Numbered from the stretch's first letter, positions 8,409-17,798 are shown. The stretch is DNA of 64,000 nt from Microbacteriaceae bacterium (GCA_019638805.1 JAHBTA010000004.1:310001-374000), one strand, 5' to 3'. Notes: a model not told the origin generated them from the letters alone. Numbers and translations: made by a program.

Positions 8409-9494
8409 TCAGCCCGCGGCGATGGCCGCCGCGATGGCCGCGCCGAGCTGCTCGGTCGTGGCCGCTCCCCCGAGGTCGGGCGTGAAGACCCCGGAATCGG
8501 GGCCCGACCGCAGGACCGACTCGATGGCCGCGACCATGGCGGCCGCCGCATCCGCGTGCCCCAGGTGCTCGAGCATCATGGCGCCGCTCCAGATCTGGGC
8601 GATCGGGTTGGCGACCCCCCGGCCGGCGATGTCGGGCGCCGACCCGTGCACGGGCTCGAACAGGCTCGGGAAGGTCCCCTCCGGGTTGATGTTGGCGCTC
8701 GGGGCGATGCCGATCGTTCCCGTGCAGGCCGGCCCCAGGTCGGAGAGGATGTCGCCGAACAGGTTGCTCGCGACGACGACGTCGAACCAGTCGGGGTGCA
8801 GCACGAAGTTCGCGGCGAGGATGTCGATGTGGAACTGGTCGCGCCGGACGTCCGGGTACTCCGCCCCCATCGCCGCGACGCGCTCGTCCCAGTACGGCAT
8901 CGAGATCGAGATGCCGTTGCTCTTGGTGGCCGAGGTCAGGTGCTTCGCGGGGCGACGCGAGGCGAGCTCGTACGCGTAGCGCAGCACGCGGTCCACGCCC
9001 GTGCGGGTCATCACGGTCTCCTGCACGACGAACTCGCGATCGGTGCCCTCGAACATCCGGCCGCCGATCGACGAGTACTCGCCCTCGGTATTCTCGCGCA
9101 CGACGTAGAAGTCGATGTCGCCCGGCTCGCGTCCGGCGAGCGGGCTCGTCACCCCGGGCATGAGCCGGCACGGGCGCAGATTCACGTACTGGTCGAAACC
9201 GCGCCGGAACTGGATGAGGCTGCCCCACAGGCTCACGTGATCCGGCACGGTCTCGGGCCAGCCGACCGCCCCGAAGAAGATGGCGTCGAACCCCTCGAGG
9301 GTGCCGAACCAGTCCTCGGGCAGCATGGCGCCGTGCTCGCGGTAGTACTCGGCACTCGCGAATCCGAACTCGGTGAACTCGAGCGGGATGCCGAACCGCG
9401 CCGCCGCGGCCCGGACCGCGCGCAAGCCCTCGGGCATGACCTCGGTGCCGATCCCGTCGCCGGGGATGACCGCGATGCGGTGCGGGCTGCTCAT
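8409..9494 (-). CDS. tartrate/D-malate dehydrogenase-type beta-decarboxylating dehydrogenase
   Basis: 361-residue member of the isopropylmalate/isocitrate/tartrate dehydrogenase superfamily. The N-terminal nucleotide motif (AVIPGDGIGTEV), the central YVVRENTEGEY segment, the metal-binding NLFGDILSDLGP and the late GSAPDIAGRGVANP fit the TtuC/DmlA branch (oxidation and decarboxylation of tartrate or D-malate) better than LeuB. The start overlaps the stop of the upstream ABC ATPase by one base (TGATG). It is therefore the last gene of the dpp-type transporter operon, which suggests the importer brings in a hydroxy-acid or a conjugate that yields one (inference). Confidence 0.87.
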   Translation of the reverse strand: MSSPHRIAVIPGDGIGTEVMPEGLRAVRAAAARFGIPLEFTEFGFASAEYYREHGAMLPEDWFGTLEGFDAIFFGAVGWPETVPDHVSLWGSLIQFRRGFDQYVNLRPCRLMPGVTSPLAGREPGDIDFYVVRENTEGEYSSIGGRMFEGTDREFVVQETVMTRTGVDRVLRYAYELASRRPAKHLTSATKSNGISISMPYWDERVAAMGAEYPDVRRDQFHIDILAANFVLHPDWFDVVVASNLFGDILSDLGPACTGTIGIAPSANINPEGTFPSLFEPVHGSAPDIAGRGVANPIAQIWSGAMMLEHLGHADAAAAMVAAIESVLRSGPDSGVFTPDLGGAATTEQLGAAIAAAIAAG

Positions 9495-10477
9495 CAGAAG
9501 ACGGTCCTCTCGGCGGGGTAGTGGCACGCGACGCTCTGGCCCTCGCCGAGGTCCACGAGCTCGGGCGTCTCGATCGCGCACTTCTCGGTGGCCTTCCAGC
9601 AGCGGGTGCGGAAGCGGCATCCGGATGGCGGCGAGACCGGGCTGGGCACGTCGCCTCTCAGCACGATCCGCTGGCGAGCCCGCTCGACCTTCGGGTCGGG
9701 CACCGGGATCGCCGAGAGCAGCGCCTGGGTGTACGGGTGCATGGGGTGCTCGTAGAGCCGGTCGACCGGCCCCTGCTCGACCATGCGGCCCAGATACATG
9801 ACGCCGACCCGGTCGCTGAGGTGCCGCACGACGGACAGGTCGTGCGCGATGAACAGATAGGTCAGCCCCAGCCTGCCCTGCAGTTCGTCGAGCAGGTTGA
9901 GGACGCCCGCCTGGATGCTGACGTCCAGGGCGCTGACCGGCTCGTCGAGCACGATGACCTCGGGTTCGACGGCGAGCGCGCGGGCGATCCCGATGCGCTG
10001 CCGCTGACCGCCGGAGAACTCGTGCGGGTAGCGGTCGGCGTGCGCCGGGTTCAGACCCACCTGCTCGAGCAGCTCGGAGACGCGTCGCGACTCCTGCCCG
10101 CGGTGCAGGCGATGGATCGCGAGCGGCTCGGCCAGGGTGGCGCGGACCGACTTGCGCGGGTTCAGGGACGCGTAGGGATCCTGGAAGACGAACTGCACGC
10201 GCCGGCGGATCGCGCGCAGGCTGCGACCGGAGACGCGGGAGATCTCGTCGCCGCCGAGGCGGATGCTGCCGGACTCCCCGGTCTGCAGCCGGGCGACCGT
10301 CCGACCGAGCGAGGACTTCCCGCAGCCGGACTCCCCGACCAGGCCGAAGGTCTTCCCCGCCTCGATCGAGAGGCTCACATCCGAAACCGCCTGCACCACG
10401 GACGCGCGTCGGCGCAGGAGACCGCCGCCGACCCGGTACTCCTTGACCAGATGGTCGACCGTCAGGCTCGAGCTCAC
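9494..10477 (-). CDS. oligopeptide/dipeptide ABC transporter ATP-binding protein (DppF/OppF type)
   Basis: 327-residue ATPase subunit. Walker A GESGCGKS begins near residue 48, the signature SGGQRQR is near 155-161, and Walker B VIVLDEP lies near 174-180. The C-terminal oligopeptide-transporter region (CRFRTRC, later CHYPAE) is present. Start chosen at GTG 10477, which forms a GTGA overlap with the stop of dppD and has GAAGGGAG about 8 nt upstream. An in-frame ATG at 10498 is the alternative. It drives import together with dppD, dppC, dppB and dppA. Confidence 0.92.
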   Translation of the reverse strand: MSSSLTVDHLVKEYRVGGGLLRRRASVVQAVSDVSLSIEAGKTFGLVGESGCGKSSLGRTVARLQTGESGSIRLGGDEISRVSGRSLRAIRRRVQFVFQDPYASLNPRKSVRATLAEPLAIHRLHRGQESRRVSELLEQVGLNPAHADRYPHEFSGGQRQRIGIARALAVEPEVIVLDEPVSALDVSIQAGVLNLLDELQGRLGLTYLFIAHDLSVVRHLSDRVGVMYLGRMVEQGPVDRLYEHPMHPYTQALLSAIPVPDPKVERARQRIVLRGDVPSPVSPPSGCRFRTRCWKATEKCAIETPELVDLGEGQSVACHYPAERTVF

Positions 10478-11475
10478 GTCGGCACTCCCTTCGGCCATTC
10501 CCCCACCCGCACGCAGTTCGCCGTGTGGTCGGCACCGACCGTGACGGGCGGCGGAACGACGGTGTCGCAGCGACCGGCGACGGCGTGCGCGCAGCGGGGG
10601 AAGAACCGGCAGCCCGCCGGCCACGCGGTCGACAGCGGCGGCTGACCCGGGATCTGGTACAGCGGCTCGTCGCCCGAGCGGCGATCCATGCGCGGCAGGG
10701 ATGCCAGCAGCCCGGCGGTGTACGGATGCGCGGTCTCGTAGAACAGCGGATCCACGTCCGCGGCCTCGACGATGCCCCCCGCGTACATCACGATGACGCG
10801 ATCGGCCACGCCGGCGATCACCCCGAGGTCGTGCGTGATGAGCATCACGGTCGTGCCGGTGCGCTGCTGCACCTCGCGCAGCACGTCGAGCACCTGGGCC
10901 TGCACAGTGACGTCGAGCGCCGTGGTCGGCTCGTCGGCGATCAGCAGGTCGGGTTCGTTCGCGATGCTGACGCCGATCATGACGCGCTGCCGCATGCCGC
11001 CCGAGAACTCGTGGGGGTAGCGGTCGATGCGCCGTTCCGGATCGGGGATGCCGACCAGGTCGAGGAGTTCGACGGCCCGGGCGCGCAACTGCGCGGAGGT
11101 GATGCCGGGGCGGTGCACGCGCACCGCCTCCATGAGCTGCTCGCCGACCGTCATGACCGGGTTCAGCGCGGTCAGCGCGTCCTGGAAGACGATGGCGATG
11201 TCGCGCCCGCGCACCTCGCGCAGCTCCTCGTCGCTCAGGCCGACCAGTTCGCGGCCCCGGAAGCGGATCGACCCGGTCACGGTCGCGGCACGCGGCAGGA
11301 TGCCCATGATCGCCATCGCGGTCATCGACTTGCCCGAGCCGGACTCGCCGACGATCCCCATGGTCTCGCCCTCGAGCAGGCGGAACGACACCCCCTCCAC
11401 CGCGCGTGCGATGCCGCTCTCGGTCGGGAACGAGATGGACAGGTTCTCGACCTCCAGCAGCACGGGCGCGCTCAC
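10474..11475 (-). CDS. oligopeptide/dipeptide ABC transporter ATP-binding protein (DppD/OppD type)
   Basis: 333-residue ATPase subunit. Walker A GESGSGKS lies at about residues 43-50, the signature SGGMRQR follows, Walker B is LLIADEP with the conserved TTALD, and the C-terminal oligopeptide extension has CRFFPRC. It starts at GTG 11475, which overlaps the stop of dppC as GTGA and is preceded by GGGGAAG. Together with DppF it forms the heterodimeric motor of the importer. Confidence 0.92.
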   Translation of the reverse strand: MSAPVLLEVENLSISFPTESGIARAVEGVSFRLLEGETMGIVGESGSGKSMTAMAIMGILPRAATVTGSIRFRGRELVGLSDEELREVRGRDIAIVFQDALTALNPVMTVGEQLMEAVRVHRPGITSAQLRARAVELLDLVGIPDPERRIDRYPHEFSGGMRQRVMIGVSIANEPDLLIADEPTTALDVTVQAQVLDVLREVQQRTGTTVMLITHDLGVIAGVADRVIVMYAGGIVEAADVDPLFYETAHPYTAGLLASLPRMDRRSGDEPLYQIPGQPPLSTAWPAGCRFFPRCAHAVAGRCDTVVPPPVTVGADHTANCVRVGEWPKGVPT

Positions 11476-12374
11476 AGCTGCTTCCCCTGCGGATCGAGGG
11501 CGTCGCGCAGCCCGTCGCCGATGAAGTTCACGCACAGCACGGTGACCAGGATGAAGAGGCCGGGGAAGTACAGCAGATACACCCGGTCGGTGCCCACGTA
11601 GCCCGCCGCCTGGCTCAGCATGGCGCCCCAGCTCGTGTCGGGGGGCTGCACGCCGAACCCGAGGAAGCTCAGCGTGGACTCGACGATGATGGCGGAGGCC
11701 ACCGAGAGGCTCATGGCGACCACCACGATGCCCACCAGGTTGGGCAGCAGATGGGAGGCGATGATCCGCACGCTGGAGGCACCGATCCCGCGCGCGGCGT
11801 CGATGAAGTCGCGCTCGCGCAGGGAGAGCACCTGCCCGCGGACCACGCGCGCGATGTAGGTCCAGCCCAGAGCGGCGAGCGCCAGAACGATCGTCACGGG
11901 CGATGGTCCGAGCCCCTGCACGATGATCGCGATGAGGGCGATCGCCGGCACGATGAGGAAGAGATCGGTGATGCGCATGAGCAGCTCGCCGATCCAGCCG
12001 CCCACGTAGCCCGCGATCGCGCCCAGCGCGGTGCCCACGAGCGTGGAGAGCACGGCCACCGCGAGGCCGATCGCGAGCGAGACCTGCCCGGCGTAGAGGA
12101 TCTCGCTGAGGTAGTCCCGGCCGATCTCGTCGGTGCCGAGCCAGTGCTCGGGCGATGGCCCCGTCGGGCCGAGCAGCAGGTCCTGAAGCCCGCGCGGGTA
12201 CGGGGCGATCACGGCCGCGCCGAAGCACACCACGAGCAGAAGCACCAGCACCACGAGGCTCGGCATGGCCAGCCGGTGGCGCAGGAAACGTCGCATGATC
12301 TGCACGGCCGACCCGGTCGAGCTCTGCTGCTCGCCGATGAGCTCGCCGGAAACCGCCTGCCCCACGCCGCTCAT
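11472..12374 (-). CDS. ABC transporter permease (DppC type)
   Basis: 300-residue inner-membrane permease. An N-terminal soluble stretch (about 1-35) is followed by a transmembrane helix near 36-58 and a five-helix core. WLGTDEIGRDYLSE is the typical DppC hallmark, and the EAA loop is visible around DAARGIGASSVRIIASHLLPN. The ATG overlaps the stop of dppB by four bases (ATGA). It forms the translocation channel with DppB. Confidence 0.92.
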   Translation of the reverse strand: MSGVGQAVSGELIGEQQSSTGSAVQIMRRFLRHRLAMPSLVVLVLLLVVCFGAAVIAPYPRGLQDLLLGPTGPSPEHWLGTDEIGRDYLSEILYAGQVSLAIGLAVAVLSTLVGTALGAIAGYVGGWIGELLMRITDLFLIVPAIALIAIIVQGLGPSPVTIVLALAALGWTYIARVVRGQVLSLRERDFIDAARGIGASSVRIIASHLLPNLVGIVVVAMSLSVASAIIVESTLSFLGFGVQPPDTSWGAMLSQAAGYVGTDRVYLLYFPGLFILVTVLCVNFIGDGLRDALDPQGKQL

Positions 12375-13336
12375 CGCAGCCTCACCCGGGGATCCAGCAG
12401 GGCGTAGCCGAGGTCGGCGAGGAGGTTGCAGATCACGACGGCGACGGCGACCACGATCATCCAGGGCAGCAGAACGTACACGTCGGCGGCGACGAGCGAC
12501 TGCAGGAACAACCGGCCCATGCCCGGGATCGCGAAGATCTGCTCGGTGACGACCAATCCCCCGAGAAGCACCGCGGCATCCAGGGCAACGACCGTGACGA
12601 ACGGCGCGAGCGCGTTGCGCGCGGCGTGGCGCCAGATGATCTGCCGCCGCGGCACGCCCTTGGCCCGGGCGGTGCGGACGTAGTCGCTGGCCAGGGCGTC
12701 GAGCATGGCGGCCCGGCCGTACCGGCTCCAGGTGGCCACCAGCGCGATCATGAGAGCGCTGACCGGCAGGACCAGGTGGCGCAGGTAGTCCAGCGGGTCC
12801 GAGCTGCCGGAGGAGTGCAGGCCGATGAAGAAGAGGGGCGGCTCCGCGAGCCCGAACGCCTCGCGCGGCCAGACGGCGAAGGTCTGGATCAGGATGAGGC
12901 CGAACCAGAAGGCCGGCATCGCGATCCCGATGTACGAGGCCCCCGTGAGGATGTGGTCGCCGATGCTGTACTGGCGAACCGCCGAGAACACGCTGATCGC
13001 GCCCGCGATGACGACCGCCACGACCAGTCCCCAGAAGGCGACCTGCAGGGTCGGCCAGAGCGCCTCGCCGATGAGGGGGAGCACCGGGGTGCCGGTGCGC
13101 GAACTCACACCCCAGTCGCCCGTGACGAACGACCGCAGCCAGATGAGGTACTGCTCGGGGATCGAGCGGTCCAGACCCATCTGCTCGATCGCCCGCTGGA
13201 TCGCCTGCGGGTCGTTGACCTGCCGCAGCTTGGCCAGCGGGTCGAAGGTCGACCGGACGGCCCAGAAGAGGACGAAGGATGCCACCAGGATCACGGGGAG
13301 GGAATACAGCGCCCGCCTCGCGACGAAGGTGATCAC
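12371..13336 (-). CDS. ABC transporter permease (DppB type)
   Basis: 321-residue permease. The first helix (VARRALYSLPVILVASFVLF) is at about 5-25, followed by the DppB-typical extracellular segment and five more helices. The EAA loop is DYVRTARAKGVPRRQIIWRHAARNA. It lies 24 bp downstream of the solute-binding protein gene and overlaps dppC. The extracellular loop contains a Gly/Ser/Asp stretch (LHSSGSSDPLDYL) often seen in Gram-positive homologues. Confidence 0.92.
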   Translation of the reverse strand: MITFVARRALYSLPVILVASFVLFWAVRSTFDPLAKLRQVNDPQAIQRAIEQMGLDRSIPEQYLIWLRSFVTGDWGVSSRTGTPVLPLIGEALWPTLQVAFWGLVVAVVIAGAISVFSAVRQYSIGDHILTGASYIGIAMPAFWFGLILIQTFAVWPREAFGLAEPPLFFIGLHSSGSSDPLDYLRHLVLPVSALMIALVATWSRYGRAAMLDALASDYVRTARAKGVPRRQIIWRHAARNALAPFVTVVALDAAVLLGGLVVTEQIFAIPGMGRLFLQSLVAADVYVLLPWMIVVAVAVVICNLLADLGYALLDPRVRLR

Positions 13337-13360
13337 GTTCTCTCCTGGGCCGTCGCGGGG

Positions 13361-15046
13361 TCAGCCCACCAGGCCCCAGGCCTCGAGGTTCCAGAACGGG
13401 CCCTCGACCGCGTTGATCTCGATCGGTCCGCCCAGCTTGTCGCTCCACAGGAGCACGTTGGGCACCGTCTGGAGCGGGAACGCGGGGACATAGTCGGCAA
13501 TGATCTCATCCGCCGCCAACGATGCCGCGATGCGGGCGTCGGTGTCGAGCTCGGTGTCGACCTTGATCAACAGATCGTCGAGGCCGGGAATGTCGGCGCG
13601 GACGAAGTTGATGCCCGAGAAGTCGTTCGCCTCCGTCGGGATGTTGGTCGACACGAAGCTCGCGCTGAGCGACGGGGTCGGGAAGGTGTCGATGATCGAC
13701 CACAGTCCCGCCTGGTAGTCGCCGTTCGGCACGAGCGTGCTGTACGCCTCCGCCGGGGTGGTCGCCTGGATGCTCATCTCGATCCCGGCGTCCTTCAGCT
13801 GGGACTGCAGCACCTGTGCGGTGAGCTCGCGCCGCTTGTTGCCCGCCCAGATGAGGATGGTGAAGGACGCGGTCTCGCCGTCCTTCTCCCAGATGTCGTC
13901 GCCGTTCCTCGTCCAGCCGTCGCCCTCCATGAGCTCGGTCACCTTGTCCAGGTCGAGCGAGTACCGCGAGAAGTCGTCGCCCGCGAAGGCGCCGACGAGC
14001 GGCGAGTTCATGCTCTGCAGCGGCTCGTCGATGCCGAGGTCGCCGAACAGGCGCGACACGATCGCCTGGCGGTCGATCGAGTAGGCCACCGCCTGGCGCA
14101 CGGCCTTGGAGTCGAACGGGAACGCCTGGTTGTTGAACCAGATGGCCTCGACCGAGCCGCTGTTCGCGTCCACCTGCGAGCTGATCCCGGGCAGGCCCGC
14201 GTCGATCTGGCTGATCGCGTCGGCCTGCGGCGTCGGGTACAGGGCGTCGACCTCACCGCTCTTGAGCGCCTGGAAGGCGGCCGTGGTGTCGGGGAGGAAG
14301 AGGAAGGTCACCTTGTCCAGGTGCGGCTTCTCGCCCCAGTAGTTCTCGTTCGGCACGAGGGTCATCGAGGTGCCGCGGACCCAGGAGTCGAGCTTCCACG
14401 GGCCACCGCTGAACTCGTAGCCGTCGACCATGGCCGCGGCCCGGTCCTGGCCCTCCAGGATGTGCGAGGGAAGCAGGCCGAACTGGCTGAACAGGGTGCG
14501 CCAGGCGGCGTAGGCCGTGCTGAGGGTCACGACGGCGGTCTGCGGGTCGGACGCGTCGACCGACTCGATCAGGTTGTAGCCGGTCTTGTCGAAGATGTCG
14601 ACGCCGTCCCGGATCTGCAGCGCGGAGTACGCGAAGTCCGCCGAGGTGATGGGCGTGCCGTCCGACCAGACCGCGTCCGGGTTGATCGAGTAGGTAATGA
14701 CCTGCTTGCCGGCCTCGATGACCGCCTCGGGCTCCTCGGTCACTAGGGAGCTCGCCACCGGGGTCCACTCGCCGTCGACCAGGCGGGTGTTGAAGACCGG
14801 CGGGATGGTCTCGGCCATGAGGATGTAGTTGCCCCAGATCGAGCCGGCGCAGATCGAGATCCAGTCGACGCAGTCGGGCTCCGCCTCCGCGCCGATCGTG
14901 ATCTCGCCGCCGTCCTGGATGTCCTGGGCGGGCGGTTGGGGTTCCGAGGTCGAGCACGCGGTGAGCGCGCCGACGAGAAGGGTCATCGACACGGCCGCGG
15001 CGAGCGCCGCCTTCCGTGTCGATGCGCTGCGGGGTGAGATACGCAT
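13361..15046 (-). CDS. dipeptide/nickel-type ABC transporter substrate-binding lipoprotein (DppA, family 5)
   Basis: 561-residue family-5 binding protein. The lipoprotein signal ends at LTAC with the lipidated cysteine at residue 31. The usual family-5 elements follow: VIEAGKQVITYSINPDAVWSD-like ligand region, AVRQAVAYSIDRQAIV in the second lobe, and a long C-terminal lobe. It captures the substrate for DppBCDF. It is the first gene of the operon, and a clear promoter stands upstream: TTGCTA at 15136-15141 and TATAGT at 15112-15117 on the minus strand with 18-bp spacing. Substrates of this family include peptides, opines, glutathione and sugar oligomers, so naming it dppA is structural, not functional. 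Confidence 0.9.
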   Translation of the reverse strand: MRISPRSASTRKAALAAAVSMTLLVGALTACSTSEPQPPAQDIQDGGEITIGAEAEPDCVDWISICAGSIWGNYILMAETIPPVFNTRLVDGEWTPVASSLVTEEPEAVIEAGKQVITYSINPDAVWSDGTPITSADFAYSALQIRDGVDIFDKTGYNLIESVDASDPQTAVVTLSTAYAAWRTLFSQFGLLPSHILEGQDRAAAMVDGYEFSGGPWKLDSWVRGTSMTLVPNENYWGEKPHLDKVTFLFLPDTTAAFQALKSGEVDALYPTPQADAISQIDAGLPGISSQVDANSGSVEAIWFNNQAFPFDSKAVRQAVAYSIDRQAIVSRLFGDLGIDEPLQSMNSPLVGAFAGDDFSRYSLDLDKVTELMEGDGWTRNGDDIWEKDGETASFTILIWAGNKRRELTAQVLQSQLKDAGIEMSIQATTPAEAYSTLVPNGDYQAGLWSIIDTFPTPSLSASFVSTNIPTEANDFSGINFVRADIPGLDDLLIKVDTELDTDARIAASLAADEIIADYVPAFPLQTVPNVLLWSDKLGGPIEINAVEGPFWNLEAWGLVG

Positions 15047-15111
15047 TCGAGACTCCGTGATCGTCGATGAACAGGGGTGCTGGGATGCCGGGGTTCAGAC
15101 CGGTTTTTCCG

Positions 15112-15156
15112 ACTATAGGAGCGAACCCGGCCAGATAGCAAGAGTCATAGTCATTG
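15112..15156 (-). promoter_or_regulatory. promoter of the dpp-type operon with an adjacent TGACTATGACT repeat
   Basis: Read on the minus strand, -35 TTGCTA (15141-15136) and -10 TATAGT (15117-15112) are 18 bp apart, leaving a leader of about 60 nt. Immediately upstream, a tandem TGACTATGACT (15153-15143) gives two TGACT half-sites that may bind a regulator. Confidence 0.5.
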
Positions 15157-15218
15157 TGTCTGATTATCTATGGTCAGGCAGATCGACTAGGCGCCTGGCC
15201 CGTCGGGTCCGCTCGCCC

Positions 15219-17027
15219 TCACGGAGCGACCGCCCCTGACCACCGCTCGCCGGCCAGGGTGCGCATCGCCAGCTTGGTCATGCGCCTCTGGTCCCCGCCC
15301 AGCAGCACGAGCCCGGTGGGTTCGTGCCCGCCGTCGAAGACGTCCATGACCACGTCGCCGCCGCGCTCGTGCATGAGATCGACGAGGCGCTGCACGCCGA
15401 CGATGGGGGTGCGGGTGTCGATCGCCCCCTGGTTGATCCAGACGGACGCGGTGATCCGGTCGACGTAGTGGATCGCGGAGAACCGCTCGACCATCTCCGG
15501 CGGAACCCACGAGCTCCACACCGTGCGCACGGCCGGGTTCATGGCGTCGATCGCCGCCCGCCAGTCGGCCACCGCGACGTGCGCCAGCCCGCCCGCGAAG
15601 AGCTCGGGCAGTCGGCCGACGCTCAGCAGCGTGAGGTGCCCGCCGAAGGACGCACCCGTGATGAAGGTCGTGGCGGGATCGGCCAGACCGCGCGAGCGCA
15701 GGAACCCGACGGCCGCCTCGACGTCCTCGATCTCGCGGTCGCCGCCCGCACCCCAGAACCCCTCGCGGAACGCGCGGCCGAAGGTCACCGTGCCCCGGTA
15801 GTTGAGCGAGGCGTAGGCGAACCCGGATGCGATCCAGGCCTGGGCGGACGGGTCGAACGCGTCGATGGTCACGAGCATGGGCCCGCCGTGCACCTCGAGC
15901 ACGGTTCCGATCGGCTCCCCCACGGGCGGAATCCCCAGCCAGACCTGCACCCGGGTGCCGTCGGCGCTCTCGACCATGGTCGAGGTGAGCGGCACGCCCT
16001 GCGGTGTCGGCGCAGGTTCGATGAGCGTGGTCTCGGTGCCGTCGCGATCCACCCCGACCAGATGCACCGGCACGTCCCAGCTGGACCTGACCGCCCGGAT
16101 CTCCCCGCCCGGCGCGTAGTACGAGGCCCACTGCACCGGATGCACGTCGGCAACGTCCGGGTTGAGGAAGCTCCCGCCCGTGAGGACCGTCCGCGCCTCG
16201 CCGGTCGCCTCGTCGATCTCCAGCAGGGTCTGGATGCCGTCCCCGACGCGGACCGCGAGCACGCGTCCCGAGGCGGCATGCCAGGCGAGCGGGATGACCT
16301 CACCCTCGAAACCGGGCAGATCGAAATCGGTGCGGTCGCCCGTGCGCGGGTTCCAGATCGCGGGCCGCGCGTATCCGGAACGCTCGGTGCAGGCGAGGAG
16401 GCGCGGGTCATCCGGCAACTGCGAGAACTGCACGGCGCGCACCGGACCCGCGGGCAGATCGTCGAGGATGCCGACCGTCTCGAGGGTCGTCGCATCGAGC
16501 ACGGTCACCCGCGGGCGGCGGACGCCCGGGTTGTGATCGGTCGTGTCGACCGACACCAGGCCGCCGTCGGCGGAGAGCAGCCCGTACCAGGCCTCGACCG
16601 GGTTGCTGTAGACGACGCGGGGCTCGCCCCACGGCGCGCTCGGGATGACGACCACGTGGAAGCCGTCCTCGTCGACAAGCGTCGCGACCAGCGCGGAGCC
16701 GTCGTGACTCTGCTCGAGACCGCGCAGCACGTAGGGCGCGCGGCCCGGGGTCAGCTCGACGCGCTCGGAGCCGTCCACCGCGAGGGCGACGAGCCCGCCG
16801 ACCTCGGAGCCCCCGCCGTCGTCCAGATCGACGACCCACCGGCGGTCCGAGGTGAGCAGCGCGTTGAAGGACACCTCGACCGGCAGCAGCTCGCCCGGCG
16901 GCTGTCCCGCGCTCCAGATGCGCCCGCGGGATCCCTCCGGGTGGTTCTCGACGAGCAGCGCCGCATCCGTGTCGCCCGCGACCGCCCGGATGGTCAGCAG
17001 GTAGGGGGTCGCGAACCACTCGTCCAT
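15219..17027 (-). CDS. S9-family serine peptidase (prolyl oligopeptidase/acylaminoacyl peptidase type)
   Basis: 602-residue two-domain peptidase. A beta-propeller-like N-terminal part (about 1-350) precedes an alpha/beta hydrolase domain with G-A-S460-F-G-G-H, D537 (GAIDTRTP) and H568 (DGGHEP) as catalytic triad candidates. The oxyanion region EVHGGP is near residue 380. There is no signal peptide, so it is cytoplasmic. ATG 17027 is preceded by GAGGAGACG. It is divergent from the TetR gene and downstream of the dpp promoter region, so it may cleave imported peptides or peptide-like amides. Exact specificity unknown. Confidence 0.9.
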   Translation of the reverse strand: MDEWFATPYLLTIRAVAGDTDAALLVENHPEGSRGRIWSAGQPPGELLPVEVSFNALLTSDRRWVVDLDDGGGSEVGGLVALAVDGSERVELTPGRAPYVLRGLEQSHDGSALVATLVDEDGFHVVVIPSAPWGEPRVVYSNPVEAWYGLLSADGGLVSVDTTDHNPGVRRPRVTVLDATTLETVGILDDLPAGPVRAVQFSQLPDDPRLLACTERSGYARPAIWNPRTGDRTDFDLPGFEGEVIPLAWHAASGRVLAVRVGDGIQTLLEIDEATGEARTVLTGGSFLNPDVADVHPVQWASYYAPGGEIRAVRSSWDVPVHLVGVDRDGTETTLIEPAPTPQGVPLTSTMVESADGTRVQVWLGIPPVGEPIGTVLEVHGGPMLVTIDAFDPSAQAWIASGFAYASLNYRGTVTFGRAFREGFWGAGGDREIEDVEAAVGFLRSRGLADPATTFITGASFGGHLTLLSVGRLPELFAGGLAHVAVADWRAAIDAMNPAVRTVWSSWVPPEMVERFSAIHYVDRITASVWINQGAIDTRTPIVGVQRLVDLMHERGGDVVMDVFDGGHEPTGLVLLGGDQRRMTKLAMRTLAGERWSGAVAP

Positions 17028-17060
17028 CGTCGTCTCCTCGCGGCAGATAATCTCGATCGA

Positions 17061-17114
17061 TGACTACGCTACTGGCTAGCTCTCGGCCCGACAATCATCG
17101 GCATTGACTACGCT
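17061..17114. promoter_or_regulatory. TetR/peptidase divergent promoter with a 10-bp direct repeat
   Basis: TGACTACGCT occurs at 17061-17070 and again at 17105-17114. The second copy contains TACGCT, which stands 6 nt before the TetR ATG and is probably the -10 of a leaderless promoter. A TetR dimer bound here could block both genes (inference). Confidence 0.4.
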
Positions 17115-17120
17115 CGTGCC

Positions 17121-17798
17121 ATGGCGCAGACACGCACGGGCCGGCCGCGACGCGCACGGGACTCGCTCAGCCGCGAACTCATCGTCGCCGCCGCCGAGGC
17201 GGTCGTCCAGCGCCAGGGTCTCGATCGCCTCACCTTCCAGGCCATCGGCGATGAGCTCGACGCCCATCCCACCTCGATCTACCGGCACTTCCGCGACAAG
17301 GACGAGCTCTTCCTCGCGCTCATCGACACCCTGCGGGCGCGCTCGTACTCCGGCGCCATGACCGAGACCGACGACTGGATGGCGGATCTGCGCAACCAGG
17401 CCCACCTCATCCACGACCACTACATGCGCTACCCGGAGTTCGCCCTGCAGATGGCGCTGCGCCGGCCCACCGACTTCATGTCGGTCGAGTTCACGATCGG
17501 GGCGCTGCGCCGCGGCGGCTACGACGCCGAGAGTGCGGCCCTCTACGCCCGGGCGCTGGGCCAGCTGGTGCGCTCGGCCGCCAGCATCCAGGCGGCGCTG
17601 ACGGCGATCCCCGAAGAGCAGCGCGACGCCGACGATCTCACCTGGGAGAAGGACTACCGCAAGCTCGACCCCGAGTCCCACCCGAACATCGCCTGGGTCG
17701 GCTCGCATCTCCCCGGGATCCGGGATCCGCGCGGCTGGGAGACCGCCCTCGACCTGCTACTCGAGAGCATCGAGCGGCACGCCCCCAACCGGCGCTGA
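17121..17798 (+). CDS. TetR-family transcriptional regulator
   Basis: 225-residue TetR protein. The DNA-binding helix-turn-helix spans about residues 17-63 (LIVAAAEAVVQRQGLDRLTFQAIGDEL then HPTSIYRHFRDKDEL) and the rest is a helical ligand/dimer domain. The start ATG lacks a ribosome site and follows TACGCT by 6 nt. It is divergent from the S9 peptidase. Its 3' end runs 42 nt into the oppositely read M20 peptidase gene. Likely targets are itself, the peptidase and perhaps the dpp operon. Ligand unknown. Confidence 0.92.
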   Translation: MAQTRTGRPRRARDSLSRELIVAAAEAVVQRQGLDRLTFQAIGDELDAHPTSIYRHFRDKDELFLALIDTLRARSYSGAMTETDDWMADLRNQAHLIHDHYMRYPEFALQMALRRPTDFMSVEFTIGALRRGGYDAESAALYARALGQLVRSAASIQAALTAIPEEQRDADDLTWEKDYRKLDPESHPNIAWVGSHLPGIRDPRGWETALDLLLESIERHAPNRR

